Positions 8,885 through 19,038 are shown, numbered from the stretch's first letter. The stretch: DNA of 64,000 nt from Comamonadaceae bacterium (GCA_027488255.1 JAIYBZ010000037.1:248001-312000), one strand, 5' to 3'. Numbers and translations: made by a program. Notes: a model not told the origin generated them from the sequence alone.

Positions 8885-9850
8885 ATGCGATTGATCTTTG
8901 CGGGCACGCCCGAATTTGCCCAAGTCGCCATGGCGGCCTTGCATGCGGCGGGGCATGAGCTTGTGGGCGTCTTGACCCAACCCGACCGGCCTGCTGGACG
9001 GGGCATGAAACTGCAACCTTCCCCCGTCAAGCAGTGGGCCGAGGCGCACCAAGTGCCCGTGGCCCAACCGCGCAGCCTGCGTCTGGACGGCAAGTTTCCA
9101 GAAGACGCTGCGGCTGCCCGCGACTGGCTGTTGGCGGCGCAAGCCGATGCCATGGTCGTGGCCGCTTATGGGCTGATCTTGCCGCAGTGGACCTTGGACT
9201 TGCCGCGCTACGGCTGCTTGAACATCCATGCATCTCTCTTGCCGCGCTGGCGCGGGGCCGCGCCCATTCACCGCGCGATCGAGGCGGGGGACACCCAAAC
9301 CGGCATCACCATCATGCAAATGGACGCGGGGCTGGACACGGGCGACATGTTGTGGGTGCGAGACGAGCCCATTTTGGGCACTGATACCACCGCTGCGCTG
9401 CACGACCGACTGGCCACCTTGGGGGGCGAAGCCATCGTGCAGGCCTTGGCCACGCTGCATGATTTGCCCCGACGCAAGCAAGCGACCGAGGGCATCACTT
9501 ATGCCCACAAAATCGAAAAATCCGAAGCCGCATTGGACTGGGCCTTGCCCGCCGACGTATTGGCCCGACGCCTTCGCGCCTTCGATCCCTTTCCGGGCAT
9601 GACCGTGCCCTTGGCCTTGGCGTCGGGTGTCGAAACCCTCAAGCTGTGGCGCGCCGAGGCCGAGCGCTTGGCCGCACCCACCGAACCGGGGACGGTCATC
9701 AGCGCCGATGCAAGTGGTATTCGGGTGGCTTGTGGCCAAGGCCAGTTGTGTTTGACGCAGTTGCAACGCCCGGGCGGCAAACGCTTGAGCGCCGCTGACT
9801 TTTTGCGCGGCTGTCCGCTGCAAGCCGGTCAGCGCTTGGTGGGGGCCTGA
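8885..9850 (+). CDS. fmt: Methionyl-tRNA formyltransferase
   Basis: Formylates initiator Met-tRNA using 10-formyltetrahydrofolate. The 321-residue protein has an N-terminal formyltransferase domain with the [16 protein letters not shown] block (113-128). N113, H115 and D151 correspond to the catalytic triad known from the E. coli enzyme. A C-terminal OB-like tRNA-binding domain starts near residue 205. The stop codon overlaps the azlC start (TGATG), which indicates translational coupling. Confidence 0.98.
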   Translation: MRLIFAGTPEFAQVAMAALHAAGHELVGVLTQPDRPAGRGMKLQPSPVKQWAEAHQVPVAQPRSLRLDGKFPEDAAAARDWLLAAQADAMVVAAYGLILPQWTLDLPRYGCLNIHASLLPRWRGAAPIHRAIEAGDTQTGITIMQMDAGLDTGDMLWVRDEPILGTDTTAALHDRLATLGGEAIVQALATLHDLPRRKQATEGITYAHKIEKSEAALDWALPADVLARRLRAFDPFPGMTVPLALASGVETLKLWRAEAERLAAPTEPGTVISADASGIRVACGQGQLCLTQLQRPGGKRLSAADFLRGCPLQAGQRLVGA

Positions 9851-10581
9851 TGTTTTTTCTGTCTCGCCTGTACCGCCATCCGGCATTTGTACAGGGCATG
9901 CGCGAAGTGTCACCGCAAGCCCCTGGCATTGCGGCTTGGGGCCTCATGACCGGCGTGGCCATGGTCAAGTCGGGCATGAGTGTGTTCGAGGCCAGCGCCA
10001 TGACTTTGCTGGTGTTTGCGGGCAGTTCACAACTGGCCGCCATTCCCCTGATCGTGGCCGGTGCGCCGGCGTGGGTGATCTTGGCCACCGGCTTTTGTGT
10101 CAACTTGCGCTTTGTGGTGTTCAGCCTGCATTTGCGGCCTTACCTGATCCACTTGCCGCGTTGGCAGCGCCTGTTTCACGCTTACCTCACGGCCGACATC
10201 AGCTATGTTTTGTTCACCCGAAAATACGCGCATCCGGGGCAAAACGACGCCGAGCGGCACGAGCAAGAAGCCTATTTGGCGGGCAACGATTTCTTGAACT
10301 GGCTGTCTTGGATCGTGGCCAGTTTTGTCGGCATTGCCTTGGCCAACTTCATCCCGACCAGCTGGGGGTTGGGCTTTGCAGGCATTTTGTGTTTGTTGGG
10401 CATCCAGTGTTCGTTGGCCAGCTCGCGCATGCGCATCTTGTCGGCCGTGGTGGCGGGCGTGGCGGCGGTGGTGGCTTACAGCTTGCCGCTCAAACTCAAC
10501 ATTGTCGTGGCGATTGCGGCGGCCGTGATCTTGTGTTTGACCGTTGAGAAACTGCGCCCTGCGCCAGGAGCCGCCACATGA
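9850..10581 (+). CDS. azlC: AzlC-family branched-chain amino-acid exporter, large subunit
   Basis: Membrane protein of 243 residues. AzlC/AzlD (YgaZ/YgaH-type) pairs export branched-chain amino acids or analogues. The GVAMVKSGMSVFEAS and FAGSSQLAAIPLIVAGAP stretches are diagnostic of AzlC. It overlaps fmt by one base at its start and azlD by four bases at its end (ATGA), so the three genes form one transcript with def. The link to formyl-methionine metabolism looks positional rather than functional. Confidence 0.9.
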   Translation: MFFLSRLYRHPAFVQGMREVSPQAPGIAAWGLMTGVAMVKSGMSVFEASAMTLLVFAGSSQLAAIPLIVAGAPAWVILATGFCVNLRFVVFSLHLRPYLIHLPRWQRLFHAYLTADISYVLFTRKYAHPGQNDAERHEQEAYLAGNDFLNWLSWIVASFVGIALANFIPTSWGLGFAGILCLLGIQCSLASSRMRILSAVVAGVAAVVAYSLPLKLNIVVAIAAAVILCLTVEKLRPAPGAAT

Positions 10582-10919
10582 CTCTGGCAGGCACAGACCT
10601 CTGGACATTGGCGGTCATCGTCGGCCTGGCGCTGGTGACGGTGCTGACGCGCAGTTTCTTTTTTATCTCGAGCAAGAGCTGGCAGTTGCCGCACTGGGCG
10701 CAACGCGGTTTGCAATACGCCCCGATTGCGGCCTTGTCGGCGGTGGTGGTGCCCGAGATCGTCACCGTGCAAGGCGAGTGGATCAGCACTTGGCAAGACG
10801 CGCGCTTGTTTTCAGCCGGGGTCGGCGCAGCGGTTTATTTTTGGCGGCGCGACGTGCTGTTCACCATCATCGCCGGCATGGCGGTGTATTTGCCATTGCA
10901 TCTCGGCTTGGGCTGGTGA
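10578..10919 (+). CDS. azlD: AzlD-family amino-acid exporter, small subunit
   Basis: Small membrane partner of AzlC, 113 residues with about four hydrophobic segments. The first contains ALVTVLTRSFFF and a second ALSAVVVPEIV, both usual for AzlD. The ATGA overlap with azlC supports stoichiometric translation. A weak hairpin (ACCGGC/GCCGGT at 10961-10978) lies downstream without a clear T-tract. Confidence 0.9.
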   Translation: MTLAGTDLWTLAVIVGLALVTVLTRSFFFISSKSWQLPHWAQRGLQYAPIAALSAVVVPEIVTVQGEWISTWQDARLFSAGVGAAVYFWRRDVLFTIIAGMAVYLPLHLGLGW

Positions 10920-11036
10920 GTCGGGCTGCGGCCACCCGTGAGGCGTTGTTTCGCGTTCGTACCGGCTTGATGGCCGGTCGATGAACCTGCGGGCTTTTAA
11001 AATCGGTGGCAATCCTTTCATTTACCGAGCTTCATC

Positions 11037-12230
11037 ATGAATGTCATTCGCTTTTCTGATTTGTGTGCCAATGGCCAAGCCGCTGGACAACGTGTGTTTA
11101 TCCGTGCTGACCTGAACGTGCCGCAAGCCGATGACGGCAGCATCACCGAAGACACCCGCGTGCGCGCCAGCGTGCCCTGCATTCAGATGGCCTTGGCTGC
11201 CGGTGCGACCGTCATGGTGACCAGCCACTTGGGCCGCCCTACTGAAGGCGAGTTCAAGCCCGAAGATTCATTGGCCCCCGTGGCCAAGCGTCTGGGCGAA
11301 TTGCTTGGCCGCGAAGTGCCGCTGGTGGCCAATTGGGTCGATGGCGTGCAAGTGGCTCCCGGCCAAGTGGTGCTGCTGGAAAACTGCCGAGTCAACAAAG
11401 GTGAGAAAAAGAACGACGAAGTCTTGGCCCGCAAGATGGCCGCGCTGTGCGATATCTTTGTGAACGACGCCTTTGGCACCGCCCACCGTGCCGAAGGCAC
11501 CACCTATGGTATTGCCCAGTTTGCCCCCATCGCTTGTGCCGGCCCTTTGTTGGCGGCCGAGATCGATGCCATTGGCAAGGCCTTGGCCAAACCACAACGC
11601 CCGCTGGCCGCCATCGTGGCCGGCAGCAAAGTCAGCACCAAGCTGACCATCTTGAAAAGCCTGTCACAAAACGTGGACCAGTTGATTGTGGGTGGGGGCA
11701 TCGCCAACACCTTCATGTTGGCAGCGGGTCTGAAGATTGGCAAAAGCCTGGCCGAATCCGACTTGGTGGGCGAGGCCAAAGCGGTGATCGAGGCCATGAA
11801 GGCCCGCGGTGCCGAAGTGCCGATTCCCACCGATGTGGTGGTGGCCAAAACCTTTGCCGCCGACGCGGTGGCCACCGTCAAAAAAGCCACCGATGTAGCC
11901 GACGATGACCTGATCTTGGACATTGGCCCTGAGACCGCGGCGCACTTGGCGGCCCAGCTGAAAAAAGCCGGCACGATTGTTTGGAATGGCCCGGTAGGGG
12001 TGTTTGAGTTTGCGCCCTTTGAAAACGGCACCAAAGTGATCGCCCAAGCGATTGCCGAATCCAGCGCATTCAGCCTTGCCGGTGGCGGCGACACCTTGGC
12101 CGCCATTGCCAAATACGGCATCGAAAAGCAGGTGGGCTACATCTCGACTGGGGGCGGCGCTTTCCTTGAAATCTTGGAAGGCAAGACCTTGCCCGCTTTT
12201 GAGATTTTGACCCAGCGCGCCGCTGGCTAA
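11037..12230 (+). CDS. pgk: Phosphoglycerate kinase
   Basis: Interconverts 1,3-bisphosphoglycerate and 3-phosphoglycerate in glycolysis, gluconeogenesis and, where present, the Calvin cycle. The 397-residue two-domain protein carries RADLNVPQ near residue 23, [11 protein letters not shown], the nucleotide-domain segment AGSKVSTKL, and the C-terminal [16 protein letters not shown] -10-like hexamer at 10998-11003 suggests transcription starting about 25-30 bases before the ATG; I see no convincing -35 box. A strong terminator follows. Confidence 0.98.
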   Translation: MNVIRFSDLCANGQAAGQRVFIRADLNVPQADDGSITEDTRVRASVPCIQMALAAGATVMVTSHLGRPTEGEFKPEDSLAPVAKRLGELLGREVPLVANWVDGVQVAPGQVVLLENCRVNKGEKKNDEVLARKMAALCDIFVNDAFGTAHRAEGTTYGIAQFAPIACAGPLLAAEIDAIGKALAKPQRPLAAIVAGSKVSTKLTILKSLSQNVDQLIVGGGIANTFMLAAGLKIGKSLAESDLVGEAKAVIEAMKARGAEVPIPTDVVVAKTFAADAVATVKKATDVADDDLILDIGPETAAHLAAQLKKAGTIVWNGPVGVFEFAPFENGTKVIAQAIAESSAFSLAGGGDTLAAIAKYGIEKQVGYISTGGGAFLEILEGKTLPAFEILTQRAAG

Positions 12231-12290
12231 GCCCTTTCGGCGCGGGTGATTCTGGTGCGTCACCTGTTCAGGGCGGCCCGAGTGGCCAAC

Positions 12291-12318
12291 AAAAAACCCC
12301 GCATCGCGGGGTTTTTTT
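12291..12318 (+). terminator. Bidirectional intrinsic terminator, pgk / desaturase
   Basis: A stem of up to twelve bases, AAAAAACCCCGC (12291-12302) with GCGGGGTTTTTT (12306-12317), has an ATC loop. It provides a T-run on both strands and so serves both the plus-strand pgk and the minus-strand desaturase that converge on it. Confidence 0.93.
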
Positions 12319-12338
12319 GTGGCTCAAGCCCGTGATGT

Positions 12339-13454
12339 TCAGGCTTGCGCTGCAGGTGGCAAGTTGGCGCGCACCGGGCTGGTCATGTTGCCCTTGAAGT
12401 CGGTCCAGCACTCGCGTGTGAAGTCGTACATCTTGCAGTTCTTGGCGGTCTCGAAATACCACTTCCAAGAAAAGGGCTGCACGATGATGCGGCCGGGCAG
12501 CATTTCTTCGAGCTTGGCTTGGGCTTGTTTCAGGCGGTACAAGGGAATGCTCATGTCCACATGGTGTGCGGTGTGCTCCATGATGTGGTGCATCAGTGCG
12601 CCAATCTTGAATGGGAAGGTCAGGTGCACGGTGGTCGAGACAAAAGGTGCCGCCTTGGTCCAAGCGGCTTTGTTGTCGTGCCAAGACACCTTGACGTGGG
12701 TGTGGTGCACATAGACCACAAAGCCGATCATGCTGTTCCAAAAGAAGAAGGGCACAGCAAAACCCAGCAGCAAAGACAGGGCCACCGACTGTTCGGTGAG
12801 CACGGCCGCGGCAACGATGGCGGCGATCCACAGCACCGCAAACACGGTCACCAACAGGCTGTCCTTGAAGAAAATGGGCCGGCGCGTGGGCATGTGGGTT
12901 TTGTTGGGGAAGAACTCGCGTTTCCACCAGATTTCGATCATGTAATACAAGCCCGGTGCCCAGCCGCTGCGGTAAGCGCGCTCCAGCAAACGCTGCATCG
13001 GCGAGAGGGCTTCAAACTCTGCCGCTGTGAGGGGCGTCCACACAAAATCGACGCCCTTGAGGTTGGTGTAGCCGTGGTGCACCACGTTGTGGCCGGTGTC
13101 CCACAAGCTGTAAGGCGTGAGCGAAGGCAAAAACGCGATACGGCCCAACACTTTGTTGAGTTCGCGGTGGGGTGTCAGGCTTTGGTGGCAAGCATCGTGG
13201 CCGATGATGAACAAACGGCCAATCACAAAACCGGCCGCCAAAGCGCACAGCACCTTGAGCCAGACGGACTCTAAAGCGATGGTGCCGGCAATCAACGAGA
13301 AGAACAGGGCGTAGTCCACGATCAGCAGGACAAACGCACGGAAAGTGCTGCGGTCAGACAAAGGAATCAGCCACTCGCGCAAAGTTTTGCGGTGTGGCAA
13401 AGGCTGGTCCAAGTCGATGGGCTGGTGTTCGGTCGGGGTGTGCAATGCAGTCAT
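12339..13454 (-). CDS. Membrane fatty acid desaturase
   Basis: Di-iron, oxygen-dependent desaturase of 371 residues in the inner membrane. The three histidine boxes are HDACH (86-90), HNVVHH (122-127) and HHIMEHTAHH (289-298), with hydrophobic pairs between them. Box spacing resembles bacterial omega-6/delta-12-type desaturases, but regioselectivity cannot be read from the sequence. It sits between pgk and pyk, which are adjacent in many relatives. An FNR-like sequence lies about 60 bases before its start, which would fit an enzyme that needs oxygen. Confidence 0.92.
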   Translation of the reverse strand: MTALHTPTEHQPIDLDQPLPHRKTLREWLIPLSDRSTFRAFVLLIVDYALFFSLIAGTIALESVWLKVLCALAAGFVIGRLFIIGHDACHQSLTPHRELNKVLGRIAFLPSLTPYSLWDTGHNVVHHGYTNLKGVDFVWTPLTAAEFEALSPMQRLLERAYRSGWAPGLYYMIEIWWKREFFPNKTHMPTRRPIFFKDSLLVTVFAVLWIAAIVAAAVLTEQSVALSLLLGFAVPFFFWNSMIGFVVYVHHTHVKVSWHDNKAAWTKAAPFVSTTVHLTFPFKIGALMHHIMEHTAHHVDMSIPLYRLKQAQAKLEEMLPGRIIVQPFSWKWYFETAKNCKMYDFTRECWTDFKGNMTSPVRANLPPAAQA

Positions 13455-13510
13455 AACGCTTGAGGGTTTTCGCTTGGCCTCAAGTTTAGTCGCCCATCAG
13501 ACACCGTGGG

Positions 13511-13524
13511 CTGACCAAGATCAA
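13511..13524 (-). promoter_or_regulatory. Candidate FNR/ANR-type box upstream of the desaturase
   Basis: CTGACCAAGATCAA matches the consensus TTGAT-N4-ATCAA at 8 of 10 fixed positions. Its centre is about 63 bases upstream of the desaturase start and 166 bases upstream of pyk. The match is imperfect and single, so this is a hypothesis only. Confidence 0.35.
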
Positions 13525-13683
13525 TTCATGGGACATCCAAAGGTGAATGCGACTTTGCGAGGCCATTCAGCTTAATTCAGCGACTTGACAGGGAGATGAC
13601 AGACGGGCGGGTGTCACCGAAAGAACCTGCCTTGTAACCAATTTCGTGTGAAAATTGAAACCAAATTACATGGAGATTCCACA

Positions 13684-15117
13684 ATGCCCCGTCGCGCCAC
13701 CAAGATTGTTGCCACCTTAGGCCCTGCTTCCAGCGATCCTGCTTTGCTTGAGGCCATGATCCGGGCGGGCGTCAATGTGGTGCGCCTGAACTTCAGCCAC
13801 GGCAAGGCGCAAGACCACGTGGACCGCGCCCGTTTGGTGCGCGAAGCCTCGCAACGGGCCGGTCGCGAAGTGGCCATCATGGCCGACTTGCAGGGCCCCA
13901 AGATTCGGGTGGGCAAGTTTGCCGAGGGCAAAGTCATGCTCGAACCCGGCATGCCCTTCATTTTGGACGCCTCTCGCACCGAGTTGGGGGACCTGCAGGG
14001 GGTGGGCTTGGACTACAAAGAACTGCCACGCGATGTCAAAGCCGGCGATGTTTTGTTGCTTAACGACGGCCTGATCGTGCTCACCGTGAATGCCGTCAGG
14101 GGCGAGCAGGTGCACACCACCGTGAAGTTGGGTGGCGAGTTGTCCAACAACAAAGGCATCAACAAACAAGGCGGTGGCCTGACCGCCCCGGCCCTGACGG
14201 CCAAAGACATGGACGACATCAAAACCGCCATGAGTTTGCACGCCGACTACGTGGCCGTGAGCTTTCCCAAGAACGCCACCGACATGGAAATGGCACGCCA
14301 GTTGTGCAATGTGGCGGGCGCCGAGTACGGCCACAAGCCCGGCCTGATTGCCAAAATTGAGCGCGCCGAAGCCATTCCTCACTTGGAAGCCATTTTGAAA
14401 GCCAGCGACGGCATCATGGTGGCGCGTGGCGATTTGGCTGTTGAAGTGGGCAACGCCGCCGTGCCGGCTTTGCAAAAACGCATGATCAAATTGGCCAAGG
14501 TGCACGACAAAGTGGTCATCACCGCCACCCAGATGATGGAGAGCATGATCACCAACCCGGTGCCCACGCGCGCCGAGGTGTCGGACGTGGCCAACGCCGT
14601 GCTGGACGGCACCGACGCGGTGATGTTGAGCGCCGAGACCGCTGCTGGCAAATTTCCGCTCGAAACCGTGGAAGAAATGGCCAAGATTTGTCTGGCCGCC
14701 GAAAGTGCAGAAGACCCCACGCTGGACGCCGACTTCAAGGGGCAAACCTTCAGCCGCATCGACCAATCGATTGCCATGGGCGCTTTGTTCACCGCCCACC
14801 ATTTGGGCGCCAAAGCCATTGTGGCCATGACCGAGTCGGGCTCTACGGCTTTGTGGATGAGCCGTCACCGCGTGCACATCCCAATTTATGCGCTGACCAC
14901 CAAGCTGGCCTCGCAACGCAAAATGGCCTTGTTCCGCAACGTGCGTCCCTTGTTGATGGACACCAGCGCCGACCGCGATACGGCCCTGCTGGATGCCGAG
15001 GCGCACCTGAAAAATCGCAACATCGTGAGCACCGGTGACGTGTATGCCATCACCTGCGGCGAGCCCATGGGCTCACCCGGCGGCACCAACATGCTCAAAA
15101 TTTGTAAAGTCGCTTGA
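13684..15117 (+). CDS. pyk: Pyruvate kinase
   Basis: Converts phosphoenolpyruvate and ADP to pyruvate and ATP. The 478-residue protein begins TKIVATLGPASS and contains VRLNFSHG, ADLQGPKIRVG, the metal-binding segment IMVARGDLAVEVG and MLSAETAAGKFP, all usual pyruvate kinase blocks. The start at 13684 is preceded by GGAG and gives the standard N-terminus. A TTGACA at 13585-13590 lies upstream without an obvious -10 partner. A hairpin follows the stop codon. Confidence 0.98.
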   Translation: MPRRATKIVATLGPASSDPALLEAMIRAGVNVVRLNFSHGKAQDHVDRARLVREASQRAGREVAIMADLQGPKIRVGKFAEGKVMLEPGMPFILDASRTELGDLQGVGLDYKELPRDVKAGDVLLLNDGLIVLTVNAVRGEQVHTTVKLGGELSNNKGINKQGGGLTAPALTAKDMDDIKTAMSLHADYVAVSFPKNATDMEMARQLCNVAGAEYGHKPGLIAKIERAEAIPHLEAILKASDGIMVARGDLAVEVGNAAVPALQKRMIKLAKVHDKVVITATQMMESMITNPVPTRAEVSDVANAVLDGTDAVMLSAETAAGKFPLETVEEMAKICLAAESAEDPTLDADFKGQTFSRIDQSIAMGALFTAHHLGAKAIVAMTESGSTALWMSRHRVHIPIYALTTKLASQRKMALFRNVRPLLMDTSADRDTALLDAEAHLKNRNIVSTGDVYAITCGEPMGSPGGTNMLKICKVA

Positions 15118-15132
15118 TTTAAAGCGATCCTT

Positions 15133-15165
15133 GAGGGGCCCTGTGTGGCCCCTCTGGCGTTTTGG
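15133..15165 (+). terminator. Probable terminator after pyk
   Basis: GAGGGGCC (15133-15140) pairs perfectly with GGCCCCTC (15147-15154) around a CTGTGT loop. Only a weak T-run (GTTTTGGG) follows, a few bases away, so termination may be partial. Confidence 0.55.
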
Positions 15166-15275
15166 GAACCCCAAGGATTCAGGCAGGAGTCAGGCCTTAA
15201 GCGATAAAATTCTGACCAGTTACCAACCGGTTACAAGCCGGTTTGCCCGAATTTTTAACTTCCCGAGAAATCACC

Positions 15276-16340
15276 ATGGCACTCGTTTCAATGCGCGAGC
15301 TGCTGGACCATGCCGCCGTCAATGGCTACGGCATTCCAGCTTTCAACGTCAACAACCTGGAGCAAGTGCAGGCCGTCATGACCGCGGCCGACGAGGTGGG
15401 CGCTCCGGTCATTTTGCAAGCCAGTGCAGGGGCTCGCAAATACGCCGGCGAGCCCTTCATCAAGCACCTGATTCAGGCCGCTACCGAGCAGTGGCCGCAC
15501 ATCCCCTTGGTCATGCACCAAGACCACGGCCAAAGCCCGGCGGTGTGCCAAGGCGCGATCAACTTGGGTTTTTCTTCGGTCATGATGGACGGCTCTTTGC
15601 TGGAAGACGGCAAAACCCCGGCCGACTTTGCCTACAACGTCGAGGTGACTCGCCGCGTGGTCGAGATGGCCCACTTGCAAGGCGTTTCGGTTGAGGGTGA
15701 ATTGGGCTGCTTGGGCAACTTGGAAACGGGTGAGGCCGGCGAAGAAGACGGCATTGGTGCGGTGGGCAAACTGGACCACAGCCAAATGCTCACCGACCCC
15801 GAAGAAGCCGCGCAGTTTGTCAAGGCCACCGGCCTGGATGCCTTGGCCATCGCGATTGGCACCAGCCATGGTGCATACAAGTTCAGCCGCAAGCCCACGG
15901 GCGACATCTTGGCCATCAGCCGTGTGAAAGAAATCAACGCCCGCATTCCCAACACCCATTTGGTGATGCACGGCTCGTCCAGCGTGCCGCAAGAGCTGTT
16001 GGCCATGATCAACCAATATGGCGGTCAGATGAAGCAAACCTTCGGCGTGCCGGTGGAGGAAATTCAAGAAGCCATCAAATTTGGCGTGCGCAAGATCAAC
16101 ATCGACACCGACATTCGATTGGCCATGACCGCCGCGGTGCGCCAATTTTTATTTGAAAACCCCGACAAGTTTGACGCCCGTGAATGGCTCAAGCCTGCCC
16201 GCGAAGCGGCCAAACAGCTGTGCAAACAGCGTTACCTCCAGTTTGGTTGCGAGGGCCAAGCGCCCAAGATCAAAGGGCACAGCTTGCAGGTGGTGGCCGG
16301 CCAGTACGCGCGCGGCGAACTCGCACAAGAGGTGCACTGA
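15276..16340 (+). CDS. fba: Class II fructose-1,6-bisphosphate aldolase
   Basis: Zinc-dependent aldolase of 354 residues that joins dihydroxyacetone phosphate and glyceraldehyde 3-phosphate. Visible features are [12 protein letters not shown] near residue 17, VMHQDHGQ with a zinc-ligand histidine, [10 protein letters not shown], and a C-terminal [12 protein letters not shown] phosphate-binding segment. The length and sequence resemble the CbbA-type enzymes of betaproteobacteria. The start at 15276 was chosen for the canonical [11 protein letters not shown]-terminus. GATAAAAT at 15203-15210 is a plausible -10 region. A strong terminator follows. Confidence 0.97.
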   Translation: MALVSMRELLDHAAVNGYGIPAFNVNNLEQVQAVMTAADEVGAPVILQASAGARKYAGEPFIKHLIQAATEQWPHIPLVMHQDHGQSPAVCQGAINLGFSSVMMDGSLLEDGKTPADFAYNVEVTRRVVEMAHLQGVSVEGELGCLGNLETGEAGEEDGIGAVGKLDHSQMLTDPEEAAQFVKATGLDALAIAIGTSHGAYKFSRKPTGDILAISRVKEINARIPNTHLVMHGSSSVPQELLAMINQYGGQMKQTFGVPVEEIQEAIKFGVRKINIDTDIRLAMTAAVRQFLFENPDKFDAREWLKPAREAAKQLCKQRYLQFGCEGQAPKIKGHSLQVVAGQYARGELAQEVH

Positions 16341-16378
16341 CCTCCGCGGGGCTTGGCCCTGCGATAATTGAGCGGAAT

Positions 16379-16410
16379 GGCCCGTTGCCTGTTCAACGGG
16401 CCTTTTTTTT
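16379..16410 (+). terminator. Intrinsic terminator after fba, in front of purC
   Basis: A nine-base perfect stem, GGCCCGTTG (16379-16387) with CAACGGGCC (16394-16402), has a CCTGTT loop followed by eight T. It ends 22 bases before the purC ATG. A GATAAT at 16363-16368 lies just upstream of it, so it could also fall inside a purC leader. Confidence 0.93.
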
Positions 16411-16432
16411 GGATAGATGGACTGTTTGCTTC

Positions 16433-17341
16433 ATGACTTCTGCGCTTCACACTTCGGCCCTGCACTCTTTGCCCCTGTTGGCCCGTGGCAAGGTGCGTGA
16501 CAACTACGCCGTGGGGGACGACCGCATTTTGATGGTGGCTTCGGACCGCATCAGTGCTTTCGATGTGATCATGGGCGAGCCCATTCCGGGCAAAGGCGTG
16601 TTGCTCACCCAAATGGCGCTGTTTTGGTTTGAACAACTCGGCCCCAATGGCTTGAACATTTGCCCTAATCACCTGACCGGTGAAGCGCCTGAAAGCGTGG
16701 TGTCGGCGTCTGAAGTGGCCCAGGTGCAAGGCCGATCGATGTTGGTCAAGCGCCTGCAACCGATTCCTGTTGAGGCGGTGGTGCGGGGCTATTTGGCAGG
16801 CAGCGGCTGGAAGGAATACCAAGAAAACCAAGCGGTGTGCGGCGTGCCCTTGCCGGCCGGCTTGAAAAACGCCAGCCTCTTGCCCGAGCCCATTTACACG
16901 CCAGCGGCCAAAGCGGCGGTGGGTGAGCACGACGAAAACATCACCTTCGAGCAAACCGTGGCGATGATCGGTGCCGACCTGGCGACCCGCATCCGCGACA
17001 TCAGCATCCGCTTGTACAAAGCCGCGCGCGACATTGCCGCCACAAAGGGCATCATCATTGCCGACACCAAGTTTGAGTTTGGTCTGGACGCAGAGGGCAC
17101 CTTGGTGTTGATGGACGAGGTCTTGACGCCCGACTCATCGCGTTATTGGCCGGCCCAAAGTTATGTGGAAGGGGCCAATCCGCCCAGCTACGACAAGCAG
17201 TTTTTGCGCGACTGGCTTGAAACAGCGCGGGTCAATGGCAAGCCTTGGGACAAAACCCCGCCCGCCCCCCGCTTGCCACAGGAAGTGATCGAAAAAACCT
17301 CGGCCAAATACCAAGAAGCCCTGCAGCGCTTGATTGGTTAA
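16433..17341 (+). CDS. purC: SAICAR synthetase (phosphoribosylaminoimidazole-succinocarboxamide synthase)
   Basis: Joins aspartate to CAIR in de novo purine synthesis. The 302-residue protein carries ARGKVRDNY near the N-terminus, [34 protein letters not shown], and the C-terminal [13 protein letters not shown] block, all typical of the longer PurC type. The ATG at 16433 was chosen because upstream codons cross the fba terminator. Purine genes purE and purK follow after two unrelated genes. Confidence 0.97.
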   Translation: MTSALHTSALHSLPLLARGKVRDNYAVGDDRILMVASDRISAFDVIMGEPIPGKGVLLTQMALFWFEQLGPNGLNICPNHLTGEAPESVVSASEVAQVQGRSMLVKRLQPIPVEAVVRGYLAGSGWKEYQENQAVCGVPLPAGLKNASLLPEPIYTPAAKAAVGEHDENITFEQTVAMIGADLATRIRDISIRLYKAARDIAATKGIIIADTKFEFGLDAEGTLVLMDEVLTPDSSRYWPAQSYVEGANPPSYDKQFLRDWLETARVNGKPWDKTPPAPRLPQEVIEKTSAKYQEALQRLIG

Positions 17342-17390
17342 GCCCGGTTTGGGCTGGCAAGGCCCCTGTCGCCGATGCTGGAAAACACCC

Positions 17391-17438
17391 TTGACGGGGC
17401 GGCAGACTTCTCCAAAATGCGGTTTGCCAAAATTTGGC
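17391..17438 (+). promoter_or_regulatory. Candidate promoter and palindromic operator for the Mpo1-like gene
   Basis: TTGACG (17391-17396) and CAAAAT (17413-17418) are spaced by 16 bases. Downstream lies the 13-base perfect palindrome GCCAAAATTTGGC (17426-17438). A palindrome just after the -10 region is a common repressor position, but no regulator can be named. Confidence 0.35.
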
Positions 17439-17488
17439 GAGGTTCAGTGTGCGCATGGCCACTGCCCACACTGTGCACGGAGACCTGC

Positions 17489-18010
17489 ATGACTCTTTTT
17501 CGACCGGCCACCTTCTTGATGGTGCAGTACGCGCATTACCACCGGGACCGCCGCAACATCGCCACCCATTTGGTGGGGATTCCCTTGATTTTTCTGGCCA
17601 TCGGCGTGTTCTTGCTTCAGCCGAGTTGGCACATCGATGGCCATGACGTGTCGCTGGCTTGGTGGGCTTGGGCAGTCACCAGTGTTTGGTACCTGACGCG
17701 TGGCGATCTTTTGCTGGGCTTGGCCACCACGCTGGTCAATGCGGCCTTGATCGCGTTGGCGCACCAAGTTCCAGAATGGTCAGCCATTTGGGGCCTGCCG
17801 GTATGGCAGATCGGTGTGGCATTGTTTGTGATAGGTTGGTTGTTCCAGTTTGTCGGCCACTATTTAGAGGGCCGCAAACCGGCGTTTGTCGACGATGTGG
17901 TCGGGCTGTTGGTGGGCCCGATGTTTGTCGTGGGCGAGGTGCTGATTGCGATGGGGCTGTTGAAAAAAATGCGCCGTGACATCGAGCGTCAGGCCGGCCC
18001 CACCCACTGA
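17489..18010 (+). CDS. Mpo1-like (DUF962) membrane protein
   Basis: Membrane protein of 173 residues with four hydrophobic segments. The family signature QYAHYHRDRRNIATH (near residues 11-25) and the second histidine region FVGHYLEGRKPAFVDD are present. The yeast relative Mpo1 is an iron-dependent dioxygenase in 2-hydroxy fatty acid breakdown; whether the bacterial members share that activity is not established. The start was set at 17489, where GGAG lies 9-12 bases upstream. It converges with cnoX with only six bases between stops. Confidence 0.85.
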   Translation: MTLFRPATFLMVQYAHYHRDRRNIATHLVGIPLIFLAIGVFLLQPSWHIDGHDVSLAWWAWAVTSVWYLTRGDLLLGLATTLVNAALIALAHQVPEWSAIWGLPVWQIGVALFVIGWLFQFVGHYLEGRKPAFVDDVVGLLVGPMFVVGEVLIAMGLLKKMRRDIERQAGPTH

Positions 18011-18016
18011 GCCGGC

Positions 18017-18958
18017 TCAGTTCAGGGCCATGCTCAACTTGCGTCGGTAAGCAGAGATCAGGGTCAGCAAGGGGTCTTCGGGCAGCGCCGATTTGCCCAT
18101 CAGCTCAATGCCGCCGCTCGATTTGCCGGTGGCCTCTGGCGATTTGGGTTTCGGCGGCGTCATCAGCTCCAGCAGGGCCACAAAGGTTTTGCGCGGGGCT
18201 TCGTCGTCCCATTTTTTGTCGCGCATGATGATCTCCAGCAACTCGTCCATGGCCGCTTCCCATTGGCCCATCGCAATCAGCAGACGACTTTTGGCGAAAC
18301 GGGTTTCAAAGTCGCGCTTGTTCTGACCGATCAGCTCGTCAAACTTGGCCAAGTCCCATTGGCCGCGCGGGTCGTGCGTGACAAATTCGAGGGCATTGAG
18401 CCATTGGGTTTGGGCTTCAAATCGCAAAGGCACTGGAATGCGGCTCATGGCCGGGGCCAGCAAGGCGGCGGCTTCGGCCAACTCGCCCAGCCCAATCAGC
18501 AGTTTCACCAAATCGAAGCGCGCATCGTCGTTACCGGGGTCGGTGGCCAACGCATTTTCTAGCGCAGCGCGGGCACTCTGGGCGTCCCCTGCCGCGAGAT
18601 GCTGCTGCGCTTCTTGGGCCTGCAAGGCATCGGCCGCAGGCAGGTGTTTGTCGAGGAATTGTTTGATCTGGCCTTCAGGCAAAGCGCCCATGAAGCCATC
18701 GACCGGTTGGCCGTTTTTCAGCAAGACGCAGGTTGGAATGCTTTTGATGCCAAAGGCTTGGGCCAGTTGCTGTTCATTGTCGGAATTGATTTTGACCAAC
18801 TTGAAACGGCCTTCGTAGGCCACTTCCACTTTTTCGAGAATCGGGCCAAGCGACTTGCAGGGGCCACACCAAGGCGCCCAAAAATCCACCAACACGGGCG
18901 TTGTCATGGAGGCTTCAATCACCTCGGCTTCAAAGTTTTGTATCGTGACATCCATCAT
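18017..18958 (-). CDS. cnoX: Thioredoxin-TPR co-chaperone, CnoX/YbbN type
   Basis: Protein of 313 residues with an N-terminal thioredoxin domain (1-110) and a C-terminal TPR-like helical region (about 115-285). The active site WCGPC (Cys31, Cys34) keeps both cysteines, unlike the E. coli form, so disulfide reductase activity is possible in addition to holdase activity. CnoX proteins protect substrates under oxidative stress and pass them to GroEL or DnaK. It is divergent from purE, with 80 bases between starts. Confidence 0.9.
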   Translation of the reverse strand: MMDVTIQNFEAEVIEASMTTPVLVDFWAPWCGPCKSLGPILEKVEVAYEGRFKLVKINSDNEQQLAQAFGIKSIPTCVLLKNGQPVDGFMGALPEGQIKQFLDKHLPAADALQAQEAQQHLAAGDAQSARAALENALATDPGNDDARFDLVKLLIGLGELAEAAALLAPAMSRIPVPLRFEAQTQWLNALEFVTHDPRGQWDLAKFDELIGQNKRDFETRFAKSRLLIAMGQWEAAMDELLEIIMRDKKWDDEAPRKTFVALLELMTPPKPKSPEATGKSSGGIELMGKSALPEDPLLTLISAYRRKLSMALN

Positions 18959-19038
18959 GGCGGGCAGTTTCCGGGTTGGGTTTCGGCCAGTTGCAGGGCG
19001 AAACCTTAAAATTCAACATTGATCACGAAAAGCACCCA

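Noticed and set aside
10961..10978. ACCGGC/GCCGGT hairpin after azlD considered as a terminator.
   Set aside because: Six-base stem with no T-run following; it may instead belong to the pgk promoter region.
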